23,986 bases of DNA from Thermoleophilia bacterium (GCA_020438525.1 JAGQUL010000033.1:1-23986); one strand, 5' to 3'. Shown: positions 6,298-14,076, counted from the first letter of the stretch. Notes: generated by a model from the sequence alone, not told the origin. Numbers and translations: made by a program.

Positions 6298-7065
6298 TCA
6301 GCCGAGGGAGCCGACGCTGTTGACGGCCTTGTCGAGCGTGCCGTCGATCGACGTGATCACGCGCTGGGAACTCTCGTAGGAGCGCAGCGTGGTGATCATG
6401 TCCACCATCTCGTGGACCGAGTTGACGCTCGACGCCTCCACGAAGCGCTGGCGCAGCTGCGTGCCGGGCGGAAGCCCGCCGGTCTCCTCGCCGATCCACA
6501 TGTTCTGGCCGAACTTGCGGGAGTTGGGCACGTCGAGCGTCGCGATTCCGATCTGGCCGAGCTGGCTGCCGTCGGCAGCGGTCACGCGACCGTCGGCGCG
6601 GATCAGCGGGTCGATGCCGTCCTGGCCGATGTAGACCGGGTTGTTGTCGTTCGCAGGACCAAGCACGTACTCGCCGGTCTGCGTCGTGAGGAATCCGTCG
6701 GGCGACCGCGTGAACTGGCCGTTGCGCGTGTATGCGACGGTGCCGTCCTCGGTGCGGACGCGGAAGAAGCCGTCGCCGCCGATCGCCACGTCGAGCGGCT
6801 GCTCGGTGGGTCGAAGCGAGCCCTGCCCGAAGTCGGTGATCGTTCCCGCCACGCGCGTTCCGTAGCCGAACTCACCCATCGCCTGCAGGCCGTTGCCTCC
6901 ACCGCCCCGCATGTTGTACAGGAGCCGATCGGCGAACGACTCGTTCACGACCTTGTCGCCCTTGAAGCCCACCGTCGACACGTTCGCGAGGTTGTTCGCG
7001 ATCACGTCCTGGCGGACCATGGCGCTGGTCATGCCGCTCGCTGCGATGTAGAGGCCGCGTTCCAT
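6298..7065 (-). CDS. flgF: FlgF-like flagellar basal-body rod protein
   Basis: A 255-residue paralogue of FlgG. It begins MERGLYIAASGMTSAMVRQD with VIANNLANVSTVGFKGDK, has QPLDVAIGGDGFFRVRTEDG and AYTRNGQF in the middle, and ends with VHEMVDMITTLRSYESSQRV, matching FlgF/FlgG rod proteins. FlgF is preferred over FlgG because a clear FlgG exists at 3876 and because the N-terminus fits the FlgF/FlhO group. It would form the proximal part of the distal rod. The gene is alone, convergent with flagellin and divergent from fliK. No Shine-Dalgarno is visible; a GCCGATTC box ends nine bases before the ATG, so the message may be leaderless. Longer upstream extensions were rejected because the rod motif must be N-terminal. 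Confidence 0.88.
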   Translation of the reverse strand: MERGLYIAASGMTSAMVRQDVIANNLANVSTVGFKGDKVVNESFADRLLYNMRGGGGNGLQAMGEFGYGTRVAGTITDFGQGSLRPTEQPLDVAIGGDGFFRVRTEDGTVAYTRNGQFTRSPDGFLTTQTGEYVLGPANDNNPVYIGQDGIDPLIRADGRVTAADGSQLGQIGIATLDVPNSRKFGQNMWIGEETGGLPPGTQLRQRFVEASSVNSVHEMVDMITTLRSYESSQRVITSIDGTLDKAVNSVGSLG

Positions 7066-7074
7066 CTGCTCGTT

Positions 7075-7103
7075 GAATCGGCGCAGCAGCGTGCGTTGCT
7101 TGA
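7075..7103 (-). promoter_or_regulatory. FliA/WhiG-type promoter for flgF
   Basis: Read leftward: TCAAG (7103-7099), 16 bases, GCCGATTC (7082-7075). One base longer in the spacer than the flgG and fliK promoters. The expected transcript start falls at or next to the flgF ATG (7065), implying a leaderless or nearly leaderless message. Confidence 0.5.
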
Positions 7104-7187
7104 ACGTGGACGGTGCACGCACACCGAATTGCAGCAGCGCCCCGAGCAAGATTGCAGCAGTGCAGGACAAATCCCTGCAAGCAGGCC

Positions 7188-7215
7188 TCAAGTCCGTACG
7201 GGAACCGGCCGATGT
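7188..7215 (+). promoter_or_regulatory. FliA/WhiG-type promoter for the fliK-like gene
   Basis: TCAAG (7188-7192), 15 bases, GCCGATGT (7208-7215). Same -35 block, spacing and -10 core as the flgG promoter on the opposite strand. It predicts a transcript start near 7222, before both candidate starts of the fliK-like gene (7265 and 7292). Confidence 0.65.
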
Positions 7216-7291
7216 CCGAACCACGGGGACGTCCGCGCACTCCCCGTGACGCCGCGCACGGACGATGCGGCGCCACCCCACCCGACGCAGG

Positions 7292-9397
7292 ATGCAGACG
7301 GTGCAGGTCGATCCCAACGCACAAGCCTCGGTGTACGTCGCCACGCCACGTGGCGGCGAGCTGACGCTCGACCCCGGCCGCGAAGTCGTGGCCCGGGTGG
7401 TCGCCACCGGCGAGGGAAGCGCACGCATCAACCTCGCGGGCCAGCAGCTCGACGTGACCACCAACGCACCGCTTCGGGTGGGCGACGACATCCGCCTGTC
7501 GGTGTCCCAGGCAGATGCCACAGGTGTGCGGCTGGCAATCGTCACGCCCGACCGCGCGGCAGCCGCCGGCCCGGTCTCCCCCGGCAGCGCAGCCGGTCTC
7601 GTGCAGGAGCTCGCCAAGGCCGGCGTTCCCGTGACTCCACAGCTCGCCCAGGCCGCGACGCAGATCGCGCAGCAGCTCGGCGGTGACGCCAGCTCGGCGC
7701 GCGCCGTGGCCAACCTTGCCGGTCGCGACCTCGCACTGTCGCCGGCGGCCGCAGGACGCGTCGCCGCAGCGCTCGAGGTCGCCGGATCGATCGGCCCCGC
7801 ACTCGCCTCGCTCGCATCGAGGTCGGCCGCAGTCGCGACCGCACTGCCTTCGGGGCTGCCGAATGCTGCCGCCCTGCAATCGCTGCTCGCGCCGGGACTG
7901 TCGAGCAGCGAGCTCGCCGTGGCACGGATCGTGCAGGCAACGCAGGGCTCGGCACCCAACGGACCGATCACGCTGCCCACGCCACCGTCGTCGAGCGTCT
8001 CGGTGATCCAGAACTACGTGTCGAGCCAGGTCGCGGTGACGACCCGCCTGGACCAGCTCGCACAGCAGAACACGACGCTGGGCACCGGCCAGCTGCTGCA
8101 GGCACGCGGCCAGGTCCCGGCACTGCAGCCGCAGGCGCAGCAGGGCACCGCGCTCGGGCTCGCTCCAGCTGCGCTGCAGGCCGCGCTCCGCGGTCAGGTC
8201 GCCGCCGCGGATCCTCGATCCGTTGCAGGACCACCCACCGCAACCATCGCCGCGGCCGCGGCACGCGCCGCGGAGGTCGCCGCGCCCACCAATGCCGCGG
8301 TACAGGCCCAGCAGTCGGCCGCGACGAGCGCGCGAGCGAACGCAACCGCGGCCGCCGCGTCGGGGGCTGCGAATGCAATCGCGACTCCGACATCGGCGCC
8401 GGCAGCAGGTGCGATCGCGGACCTCGCCAACCTCGCGGTCCGGTTCGCGCCGGCGCTCGCACCCGGCGCAGGCGGGATCGGCACCGCAGCCGATGCCGCA
8501 TCGCGCGGCATCAACGCGGCTCAGGTCGCCCAGCAGGAGGGTCGTGGCGGGATCGGCGCCGCGAGCGCCTCGGTGGCGGGCTCGAGCGCGAGCGGCGATC
8601 CGCTACCGCTCGTCACGTCGCTGCGTGCGTACCTCGCATCGCCGGGTGCCGAGTCCGACGCCGCGCGCCTGCTCCGCTCCGTCGACGGTGCCGGTGCCGG
8701 CGCGCTGCAGATGGCGATTCGTACGCTCCCTGAGGGCGAGGCACTGCGACTTGCCGGGCGCCTGCTCGAGCTGATGCCCGGCTCGAGCCAGCTCGCAGGC
8801 CCCGCTCTGCACGACCTTCGAAGCGGCGTGCACGGCGCGCTCGATCGACTCGGACAGGCGCTCGCGCACCACGACGGCAACGAGCTCGCCACGCTCAGGG
8901 CAGTGCTCGAGCAGGTCGCGGCACACGATCCCCGCCCCGCAGTGATGCACGATGCCGCGCGGCTGCTCGCAGCAATGGACGGGCAGCAGATCCTGTCGCG
9001 CACGGCAGCCGGGGCAGATCCCGGCTACGTCTACTTCCAGGTGCCGTTGCCCGACGGGCGCGGTGCAGAGGTGCTCGTGCGGCGTGACCCGGGTCGTCGT
9101 CAGGTCTCGTTCGACGAGTTCCGGATCGCGTTCCTGCTCGATACCGAGCGACTCGGCACGCTGATGATCGAGCTCGATGCACACCCGGCGGGGATCCGCG
9201 CCGACGTGCGAACCGACATCGCGGAGCTCGAGCCGTACCTGCGCGAGCGCACGGAGGCGCTCGTCGAGCCGCTCGCACGCGAGGCACGCCGCCCGGTCAC
9301 CGTGACGACCGGCGTGTTCGAACAGGACCCACCGACGAGCCTGCTCGAGCCGACGCTCGGCGCGCTGGAGCCCGGGGGGAACGAGTTCTATGCCTGA
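7292..9397 (+). CDS. fliK: FliK-like hook-length control protein
   Basis: A 701-residue protein from ATG 7292 (in-frame ATG 7265 adds nine basic residues; neither has a strong ribosome binding site). Residues about 1-90 form a small beta-rich domain (GGELTLDPGREVVARVV, LRVGDDIRLSVSQ). Then comes a very long Ala/Gln/Pro-rich, low-complexity middle to about residue 440. A compact C-terminal domain (about 500-680) contains FQVPLPDGRGAEVLVRRD, LDTERLGTLMIELDAHPAG and RADVRTDIAELEPYLRER, which fit the FliK C-terminal domain that interacts with FlhB to switch export from hook to filament. The alanine-rich middle would serve as the molecular ruler. It overlaps the next gene, an FlhB C-domain homologue, by eight bases, which supports the call. 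Confidence 0.78.
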   Translation: MQTVQVDPNAQASVYVATPRGGELTLDPGREVVARVVATGEGSARINLAGQQLDVTTNAPLRVGDDIRLSVSQADATGVRLAIVTPDRAAAAGPVSPGSAAGLVQELAKAGVPVTPQLAQAATQIAQQLGGDASSARAVANLAGRDLALSPAAAGRVAAALEVAGSIGPALASLASRSAAVATALPSGLPNAAALQSLLAPGLSSSELAVARIVQATQGSAPNGPITLPTPPSSSVSVIQNYVSSQVAVTTRLDQLAQQNTTLGTGQLLQARGQVPALQPQAQQGTALGLAPAALQAALRGQVAAADPRSVAGPPTATIAAAAARAAEVAAPTNAAVQAQQSAATSARANATAAAASGAANAIATPTSAPAAGAIADLANLAVRFAPALAPGAGGIGTAADAASRGINAAQVAQQEGRGGIGAASASVAGSSASGDPLPLVTSLRAYLASPGAESDAARLLRSVDGAGAGALQMAIRTLPEGEALRLAGRLLELMPGSSQLAGPALHDLRSGVHGALDRLGQALAHHDGNELATLRAVLEQVAAHDPRPAVMHDAARLLAAMDGQQILSRTAAGADPGYVYFQVPLPDGRGAEVLVRRDPGRRQVSFDEFRIAFLLDTERLGTLMIELDAHPAGIRADVRTDIAELEPYLRERTEALVEPLAREARRPVTVTTGVFEQDPPTSLLEPTLGALEPGGNEFYA

Positions 9398-9737
9398 TCC
9401 CCACGACGATCCGAAGGTGCGCCGCATCCGTCGGCGCGACCGGGACCCCGACACCCCGCCCGACCTCGAGGTCGCGGCGCTCGGCTACGAGGCCGGTCAG
9501 GACAACGCGCCGAAGCTGATCGCGCACGGTCGTGGGCACATGGCACAGCGCATCATGGAGCTGGCCGAGCAGCACGACCTGCCGGTGCGTCAGGATCCGA
9601 CGCTCGTGTCGATCCTCGGTGCGCTCGACGTGGGCGCGGAGGTGCCACCGGACCTGTACGGCGTGATCGCCGAGGTGCTCGCGTGGGCGTACCACGCCGA
9701 CCAGGAAGCCGCCGATCGGCGGCGCCGCGCCGCCTGA
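9390..9737 (+). CDS. FlhB C-terminal-domain-like protein (YlqH/FhlB type)
   Basis: A 115-residue soluble protein. From about residue 28 it has AALGYEAGQDNAPKLIAHG, then AQRIMELAEQHDLPVRQDPTL and GAEVPPDLYGVIAEVLAWAY, which line up with the cytoplasmic domain of FlhB (ALxYdxxxdxAPxvvAkG ... iAexIrelAxexgvPi ... vgxeIPxelyxaVAevLAyvy). The NPTH autocleavage site and the membrane part of FlhB are missing. Such stand-alone proteins are known in Firmicutes next to fliK-like genes. Its ATG lies within the end of the fliK-like gene, so both are translated together; it may assist or modulate the export switch. Its stop codon abuts that of the convergent diguanylate cyclase. Confidence 0.8.
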   Translation: MPDPHDDPKVRRIRRRDRDPDTPPDLEVAALGYEAGQDNAPKLIAHGRGHMAQRIMELAEQHDLPVRQDPTLVSILGALDVGAEVPPDLYGVIAEVLAWAYHADQEAADRRRRAA

Positions 9738-10586
9738 TCAGGCAGTCTCGCGCGCGGCCTGCCCGCTGCGCGACACGACGTGCGTGTTCGGATACACGAT
9801 CGTGCGATTGCGCCCGCTGTCCTTGGCGACGTACAGCGCCTGGTCGGCTCGTTCGAAGAGCTCGGCCGCGTTGTCGGCCTGATCGGGGAACGACGCCACC
9901 CCGATGCTCACGGTGACTCGACCCTCGGGGCCGAGCTGCGGCAGCTGCAGCTGCGCCACGGCTCGTCGCAGGCGCTCCGCCAGTCGCACGGCGTCGCGCG
10001 CATCGCCAGGAACCAGCACGACGAACTCCTCGCCGCCGAACCGCGCAGCGAAGTCGGAATCGCGCTTCTCGCGGCGAACGCTGTCGGCCATCGCGCGCAG
10101 CAGCAGGTTGCCGGCCTGGTGGCCGTGCGTGTCGTTGAAGCGCTTGAAGTGATCCAGGTCGAGCACGAGGATCGAGCAGGAGCCGCCGTATCGTCGGACG
10201 CGGTCGATCTCGTAGCGGACCTGCGCCTGCAGGAAGTCGTAGTTGAACAGTCCGGTGAGGCGATCGGTGAACGATCGCTGGACGAAGCGTCCGACGCGTC
10301 GACGCAGGTGTGTCACGCGCTCGCCAACGACGATCAGCACACCTGCGAGCGCGACCGCCGTGACCAGGTCGCCGCGCAGCGCCACGAGCAGCACCGCAGC
10401 ACCGGGCAGCGAGCCGAGGCGTCCGAAGAACGCGGTCGCCATGACGAGCGATGCCAGCAGCAGCAGGAACCCGTTCGCCGGCACCTCGGGGCCGAGCAGC
10501 ACGCCCGCGACCGCTCCTGCCGCCAGGATCGCGGCGACCGCGCGGCGGAAGGTCACGGGGACCTCGTTGTTGGAGGCGGAATCCAT
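9738..10586 (-). CDS. Membrane-bound GGDEF diguanylate cyclase
   Basis: A 282-residue protein that makes cyclic-di-GMP from two GTP. Residues about 12-90 contain three or four hydrophobic helices and no obvious sensory domain. The GGDEF domain starts near 104 (RSFTDRLTGLFNYDF). Metal-binding DLDHFKRFND lies at 143-152. The active-site motif FGGEEF is intact (GGEEF 184-188), and an inhibitory-site RxxD (RDSD, 175-178) lies exactly five residues before it, so product feedback is expected. The SIGVASFPDQA block completes the fold. Position beside the flagellar genes, and near an RsiG-like protein, suggests a role in motility control; that link is inference. The start ATG 10586 lacks a nearby Shine-Dalgarno. 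Confidence 0.93.
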   Translation of the reverse strand: MDSASNNEVPVTFRRAVAAILAAGAVAGVLLGPEVPANGFLLLLASLVMATAFFGRLGSLPGAAVLLVALRGDLVTAVALAGVLIVVGERVTHLRRRVGRFVQRSFTDRLTGLFNYDFLQAQVRYEIDRVRRYGGSCSILVLDLDHFKRFNDTHGHQAGNLLLRAMADSVRREKRDSDFAARFGGEEFVVLVPGDARDAVRLAERLRRAVAQLQLPQLGPEGRVTVSIGVASFPDQADNAAELFERADQALYVAKDSGRNRTIVYPNTHVVSRSGQAARETA

Positions 10587-10640
10587 CCAGCTACGCGTTC
10601 GACGTGCACCCTCGACCTCCTGCCGGCCGCGGATCCTGGA

Positions 10641-11849
10641 TCAGCGGGGGGCGTAGACCTCGAGCTGCACCGGCGCGACGCTCTCCATGCCGATCGCATC
10701 GGCGGCGGCGCGCGACAGGTCGATCACGCGGCCGTCCACGTACGGCCCGCGATCATTGATTCGCACGAACACGCAGCGAGCCGTGGTCGACGAGTACACG
10801 CGCACGATCGTGCCGAACGGGAGCGTCTTGTGGGCGGCAGTGAGCTGGGTGGTGTCGAAGACCTCGCCGTTGGCGGTGTTGCCGCCGTCGAAGCCGGGGC
10901 CGTACCACGACGCCTCGCCCGACTCGACCGTGCCCGTGGGCTGCAGGTTCGGGTCGGGCGGCGTGCAGCCGATGCCGCCGACCGCGGCGCCCGCGTAGCC
11001 CATCCATCCGTCGAGGAACCCGCCGCCGCTCATTGCGCCCCAGTAGCCGATCCCGGGGATCGGGCCCGTCGTGAACACGTAGTCGGCGTCGATCGTGAAG
11101 CGCTTGCCGAGCTCGCGCTCACGCTCTGCCTTCGTCGGTCCGCGGCGCTCGTCGAGCACCGCATCGAGCGCAGCGATCCGCGTGCCGACCTCCAGGATCC
11201 GGGAGCGGGTCGCGTCTGCAAGCGTCGTGGTTCGATCGACCTCTGCCGCTGCCCGGTCGAGCTCGACGAACAGTGCACGGTCCTCGGGCTGAAGGGCTCG
11301 GATCAGGTCGGCGCGCAGGTCGTCGGACTGCTCGTCCCGAACCGCGATCAGCGCAGCAACTCGGTCGTCCTTGCCCTGGTCGAAGAGCTCGACGATCCGG
11401 TTCGCGATCTCTGCAAGTGCGTCGTCGTGTCGCTGCTCGGCGCTGGACCGGTCGTCCTCCTGGTCGAGCAGCGCTGCCTGCAGCTGGTTGCGCTCGGTGA
11501 CGAGCCGCGCGTGCTCGAACTCGAGCTTGCTGGTCGGCCCGTCGATCGGGGCTTCGACCGCGACCTGCTCGGCCTCGTCGCTCGTCGCGGCAGCGTCGTC
11601 GCCCTGCTGCTCGTCGGGGAGCAGCCCGGCACCGCCCGACGACAGGTCCTGCTGGCCGGTCGCCGCCGGGACGGAATCGTCCACCGGCGACAGGTCGATC
11701 ACGCCGCCCGCGCCGCCGATGTCGCCGGATCCGGGATCGGCGGTGGCGGTGCCCGCGGCCAGCGCGACTGCGCCGAGCACCACGCACGCAGCAGCGAGCA
11801 CGCGGCGTGCGCGCGAGGCGTGGACGATGCTGTGGCGTGGACGGCTCAC
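10641..11849 (-). CDS. Secreted coiled-coil protein with C-terminal RlpA/double-psi beta-barrel domain
   Basis: About 402 residues from GTG 11849, chosen because it places a clean signal peptide at the N-terminus (basic n-region, hydrophobic LAAACVVLGAVALAAG, cleavage likely after TATA at residue 37). In-frame upstream starts (GTG 11888, ATG 11942) are possible. Residues about 95-205 are a long charged helical/coiled-coil region. The last about 100 residues are an RlpA-like domain: SGEASWYGPGFDGGNTANGE, LTAAHKTLPFGTIVRVY, and VRINDRGPYVDGRVIDLS with the conserved Asp of NDRGP. RlpA proteins cleave denuded glycan strands; wall remodelling is therefore likely. It follows the diguanylate cyclase gene's upstream side and is divergent from the 12006 gene. 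Confidence 0.82.
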   Translation of the reverse strand: MSRPRHSIVHASRARRVLAAACVVLGAVALAAGTATADPGSGDIGGAGGVIDLSPVDDSVPAATGQQDLSSGGAGLLPDEQQGDDAAATSDEAEQVAVEAPIDGPTSKLEFEHARLVTERNQLQAALLDQEDDRSSAEQRHDDALAEIANRIVELFDQGKDDRVAALIAVRDEQSDDLRADLIRALQPEDRALFVELDRAAAEVDRTTTLADATRSRILEVGTRIAALDAVLDERRGPTKAERERELGKRFTIDADYVFTTGPIPGIGYWGAMSGGGFLDGWMGYAGAAVGGIGCTPPDPNLQPTGTVESGEASWYGPGFDGGNTANGEVFDTTQLTAAHKTLPFGTIVRVYSSTTARCVFVRINDRGPYVDGRVIDLSRAAADAIGMESVAPVQLEVYAPR

Positions 11850-11856
11850 CGGTCGT

Positions 11857-11884
11857 GCATCGGCAGGCTGCCGTCGCGAGCTGA
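11857..11884 (-). promoter_or_regulatory. Weak FliA/WhiG-like promoter before the RlpA-domain gene
   Basis: Read leftward: TCAGC (11884-11880), 15 bases, GCCGATGC (11864-11857). The -10 block and spacing fit the flagellar set in this window, the -35 only partly. The -10 ends seven bases before GTG 11849, which would make the message leaderless. Confidence 0.35.
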
Positions 11885-12005
11885 GCACTAGCGCATCGTG
11901 CACGGGCGGCAATGTGTCGGGAGCAACGCTGCAGCGACGCATGGCGGCGGGGATTCGCTCAAGGACCGACCGGGAATTGACGACAGGAACGAACAGGGGG
12001 CATCG

Positions 12006-12626
12006 ATGTTCGACCAGCTTCGCAACCAGTATTCGCTGCGCTGCCCGACGCACGACACGACCGCGTGGGTCTCGGTGAGCGCATTCCGCCGAATCCGGCG
12101 CCTGCGCGGTGCGACGAGCCCGGCCGTGTTCCGCGTGGAGTTCGACTGCGCCGCGTGCGGCGACGTGCACGAGACGCTCGTGTCGCACGACCGGCTCGAC
12201 TGGGAGCCGCTCGGCACGGAGAGCACCGAGACGTTCATGAACCTCGTCACGGGTCGACGCGAGCTGCTTGCGACCGAGCTCGTCGAGCGCGCGACCGACC
12301 AGATGCGTCGCGGTCACTGGCCGTGGACGTTCTGGTGCCACCCCGAGAGCGCGATGCGCCCCGGGTTCCCGAGCTCGCTGCGGTTCGTCACCCCCGAGCA
12401 CGACCACGGCGACGAACGGGTGGGCGTGCTCGTGCGCTGCTTCTCGTGCGAGCGCCATACCGTGAACATCGTGACGCGCGACCACCTGGACGTGCCGTGG
12501 CACAACGACGACCACATCGCGTATGTGGCGCAGGTCTTCGACGGGGATCGGATCGCGCCCGAGGAGCGTTTCCGCCACCAGCTCTGGGACGGCCCCGCGC
12601 GCGCCGAGTGGCTCGACGCCGGCTGA
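12006..12626 (+). CDS. Uncharacterised zinc-ribbon-like protein
   Basis: A 206-residue protein not assigned to a family. ATG 12006 is preceded by AGGGGG six bases upstream, a good ribosome binding site; extension to 11898 is unnecessary. Likely metal ligands occur as C13-x2-H16, C48-x2-C51, C111-H112 and C145-x2-C148, suggesting two zinc sites made of paired knuckles (13/16 with 48/51; 111/112 with 145/148). No signal peptide or membrane helix is visible. The pattern of two similar CPxx/CxxC halves hints at an internal duplication. The gene is convergent with apt, separated by a terminator-like hairpin. A CpxC-like protein is one possibility, not supported enough to name. TCAAG-N15-GACGAC at 11959-11984 is a weak promoter candidate. 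Confidence 0.7.
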   Translation: MFDQLRNQYSLRCPTHDTTAWVSVSAFRRIRRLRGATSPAVFRVEFDCAACGDVHETLVSHDRLDWEPLGTESTETFMNLVTGRRELLATELVERATDQMRRGHWPWTFWCHPESAMRPGFPSSLRFVTPEHDHGDERVGVLVRCFSCERHTVNIVTRDHLDVPWHNDDHIAYVAQVFDGDRIAPEERFRHQLWDGPARAEWLDAG

Positions 12627-12638
12627 GGCGTGTCGTCG

Positions 12639-12659
12639 GCGTCACGACGCGCGTGACGC
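12639..12659. terminator. Hairpin between convergent genes
   Basis: GCGTCACG-ACGCG-CGTGACGC, an 8-bp perfect stem with a 5-base loop, lies between the stop of the 12006 gene (12626) and the stop of apt (12675). No T-run follows on either side, so it is a terminator-like hairpin by position and stability rather than a canonical intrinsic terminator. Confidence 0.5.
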
Positions 12660-12674
12660 ACGTCGCCCACATGG

Positions 12675-13202
12675 TCAGTAGTGGATCAGAGAGGCCATGT
12701 CGTAGCCGGCGAGCTGCTCGCGGCCGTTGAGGAAGTCGAGCTCGATCGCGAACACGAGGCCGGCGACGGTGCCGCCCAGCCGCTCCACCAGCTCGATCTT
12801 GGCCTTGGAGGTTCCGCCGGTGGCGAGCAGGTCGTCGCAGATCAGCACGCGCTGGCCGGGCTTGATCGCATCGATGTGCACCTCGAGCGCATCGAAGCCG
12901 TACTCGAGCGCATACTTCGCGCTCACCGTCGTGTACGGGAGCTTGCCGGGCTTGCGTGCCGCGACGAAGCCCGCGCCGAGCGCGTACGCGAGCGGCGCAC
13001 CGAACATGAAGCCGCGCGCCTCGGCGCCCATCACCAGGTCGGGCTTCCAGTCGCGAGCCTCGTCCGCGAGCCGATCGACGATCGCGCGGAATGCAGGTCC
13101 GTCGCCGAGCATCGGCATGATGTCCTTGAACACGATCCCGGGCTTGGGGAAGTCCGGGACGTCTCGGATCAGCTGCTCGTACTCGGTCGTGGCACCAGTC
13201 AT
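12675..13202 (-). CDS. apt: Adenine phosphoribosyltransferase
   Basis: A 175-residue cytosolic enzyme that converts adenine and PRPP to AMP and pyrophosphate (purine salvage). It starts with the family block RDVPDFPKPGIVFKDIMPML, has GAEARGFMFGAPLAYALG and RKPGKLPYTT in the middle, and the PRPP-binding motif VLICDDLLATGGTS at 119-132. Length matches the family (about 170-180). It sits 52 bases downstream of the FtsR-like gene on the same strand. In many bacteria apt lies near relA and secDF; I see neither here. Confidence 0.97.
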   Translation of the reverse strand: MTGATTEYEQLIRDVPDFPKPGIVFKDIMPMLGDGPAFRAIVDRLADEARDWKPDLVMGAEARGFMFGAPLAYALGAGFVAARKPGKLPYTTVSAKYALEYGFDALEVHIDAIKPGQRVLICDDLLATGGTSKAKIELVERLGGTVAGLVFAIELDFLNGREQLAGYDMASLIHY

Positions 13203-13254
13203 CGCGGGAAGCTCCTGTCGAGGGCGGAAGGTACGTCGAGGACGCGGAATGTTC

Positions 13255-14076
13255 TCAGATCAGCGGCGCGGTGGCACGCGGGCCGGCACCGGAGTGGTTG
13301 CGGCCGGTGCCGGTGGCACGGGCGGTCATCAGCTTCACGTCGCGCACGAACGCGATCCGCAGGAACTCCGCGAGCTGCGACGTGAGCGACTCCACGGTGT
13401 GCACCGCACGCTCGCGTGCCTCGTCGCCGGGGGCCCGGAGCATCGCCGCGGCGTACTGCTCGACGATCGCGCCCTGGCGACCCATCGCCATCACGGCCTG
13501 GCGCAGGTGGCGCAGGTCCAGGCCGAGCGCGTCGAGGCTCCCGGCCAGCGAGACCAGCCCGACCTCGTCGGGCGTGTAGAGCACGATCCCCTCGGCGTCC
13601 CTGCGGCCGGTCACCACGTCTGCCTGACGACATGCCTCCAGGAACTCGTGCGTCACGCCGGCAGCGCGCACGAGCGCCTCGGCGCTCACGAGCTGTTCCT
13701 CGACGCCCAGCCGGACCGCGCCCGCGCTCGGCATCGTGCCGACGCGTCGCGCCGCAGCGTCGCCGGTTCCCGCAGCCGCGCCCGCAGCAGGCGCCGCCTG
13801 CCCGAGCGTTCCCGCATCCAGCCTGCGCCTGAGCTCCTCGCGGATCACCTTGAGCGGCATGAACTGGTCGCGCTGCATGTGCAGCGCCACGCGCAGCGCC
13901 TCGATGTCCTGCTTCGAGTACATCCGGTAGCCGCCCGGCGTGCGCTCGGGCTCCACGATGCCCTTGTCCTGCAGGAAGCGCAGCTTCGAGATCGAGATGT
14001 CCGGAAACTCCGGACGCAGCACGTCGCACACCTGGCCGATTCGGAATCGGGTCTCGTCTGTGCCGCTGCTCGTCAT
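13255..14076 (-). CDS. ftsR: MerR-family regulator, FtsR-like
   Basis: A 273-residue transcription factor. The N-terminal MerR helix-turn-helix spans residues about 8-80: FRIGQVCDVLRPEFPDISIS, KLRFLQDKGIVEPERTPGGY, RMYSKQDIEALR. This resembles actinobacterial FtsR (Rv1828 type), which activates ftsZ in Corynebacterium and normally follows the FHA gene garA, as here. A Gly/Ala-rich linker (about 100-125) leads to a helical C-terminal domain of unknown ligand. The start ATG 14076 is chosen because the HTH begins a few residues later and AGGAAAGG lies upstream; an extension to 14145 is arginine/proline-rich and unlikely. It may be cotranscribed with the FHA gene 91 bases upstream. Confidence 0.85.
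   Translation of the reverse strand: MTSSGTDETRFRIGQVCDVLRPEFPDISISKLRFLQDKGIVEPERTPGGYRMYSKQDIEALRVALHMQRDQFMPLKVIREELRRRLDAGTLGQAAPAAGAAAGTGDAAARRVGTMPSAGAVRLGVEEQLVSAEALVRAAGVTHEFLEACRQADVVTGRRDAEGIVLYTPDEVGLVSLAGSLDALGLDLRHLRQAVMAMGRQGAIVEQYAAAMLRAPGDEARERAVHTVESLTSQLAEFLRIAFVRDVKLMTARATGTGRNHSGAGPRATAPLI

Noticed and set aside
6298..7980. 560-codon minus-strand frame extending flgF upstream
   Set aside because: The rod-protein motif begins at residue 1 of the shorter protein (ATG 7065); the extension lies opposite the fliK-like gene and its promoter.
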